NCBI GenBank assembly: GCA_012270805.1
Contig: JAAXHR010000212.1
Coordinates: 1 to 5,689 of the forward strand
DNA length: 5,689 nucleotides
Origin: Dehalococcoidia bacterium
GTDB taxonomy: Bacteria > Chloroflexota > Dehalococcoidia > Lucifugimonadales > Lucifugimonadaceae
Direction: 5' to 3'
The notes under the pieces are model-generated. The model was not told the DNA's origin. It did no database searches and worked only from the letters and a program-made list of their open reading frames with translations. This document shows, piece by piece, positions 5,534-5,689 of this stretch (positions are counted from its first letter, which is position 1; each line of letters begins with the position of its first letter). The position numbers were made by a program, and so were the translations under genes.

Positions 5534-5689
5534 TCACGCCCGCGGATGCGCCGCGTCGTACTCTCTTCGGATGTGCTCGGATGTGAGGTGTGTGTAGATC
5601 TGCGTAGTTGCGATGTTCTCGTGCCCCAGCAACTCTTGGACGTGACGTAGCGATGCACCGCCGTTGAGGAGATGCGAGGCGAAGCTGTG
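5534..5689 (-). CDS. Tyrosine recombinase XerC/XerD-type, C-terminal fragment (cut by window edge)
   Basis: Only the last 51 codons are visible; the 5' part lies beyond the right edge. The translation opens HSFASHLLNGGASLRHVQEL, continues LLGHENIATTQIYTH, and ends a short tail later at a TGA (5534-5536). This is the C-terminal box of Xer-type tyrosine recombinases: the LLGH histidine (visible residue 23) and the IYTH tyrosine (residue 32) are the last catalytic histidine and the nucleophile. The HxxR arginine should lie just outside the window. The enzyme cuts and rejoins DNA at specific sites through a 3'-phosphotyrosine link. A housekeeping Xer for chromosome dimer resolution and an integrase of a mobile element are both possible; the close match to the XerC/D consensus slightly favours the former. 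Confidence 0.9.
   Translation of the reverse strand, partial: HSFASHLLNGGASLRHVQELLGHENIATTQIYTHLTSEHIRREYDAAHPRA

Noticed and set aside
1..5689. CRISPR array, tRNA, rRNA or insertion sequence.
   Set aside because: No spaced direct repeats, cloverleaf, rRNA-like stretch, transposase or terminal inverted repeats were seen on either strand.

Overview
The window looks like chromosomal DNA of a moderately GC-rich bacterium. A mandelate-racemase-like sugar-acid dehydratase and a sugar-phosphate-isomerase-type TIM barrel lie beside an odd zinc-metalloprotease-like protein. This resembles marine or sponge-associated Chloroflexota (SAR202-like lineages), which are known for many enolase-superfamily paralogues. 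The taxonomic guess is inference from gene content and protein style; no rRNA or other marker is present.

Layout from left to right. A large reading frame (1-1377, +, open at the left edge) encodes a metzincin-like protein with a one-residue-expanded zinc motif and a beta-rich C-terminal half. It converges on an enolase-superfamily dehydratase gene (1420-2592, -), with 42 bp and no obvious terminator between them. A 137-bp divergent intergenic region holding two inverted repeats separates the dehydratase from a complete HigB-HigA toxin-antitoxin pair (2730-3366, +). After a 134-bp leader with several small inverted repeats comes a sugar phosphate isomerase/epimerase (3501-4424, +). The next gap (4425-4586) holds a compact double-hairpin, REP-like palindrome. 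Two small multi-pass membrane proteins of unknown function follow (4587-4976 and 5028-5474, +), probably co-transcribed. The right edge cuts a convergent XerC/D-type tyrosine recombinase gene, of which only the last 51 codons are visible (5534-5689, -).

How the genes may work together. The dehydratase and the TIM-barrel isomerase are both plausible steps in catabolism of sugar acids or uronates, but they lie on opposite strands with the higBA module between them, so joint function is only inferred. HigB and HigA form a self-contained mRNA-interferase/antitoxin module. The recombinase fragment could be a housekeeping Xer or an element integrase; the visible part cannot decide. I see no CRISPR array, tRNA, rRNA or insertion sequence. 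I find no clearly new multi-gene system. The best leads are the variant metalloprotease, the REP-like hairpin and the inverted repeat that brackets the higB ribosome binding site.
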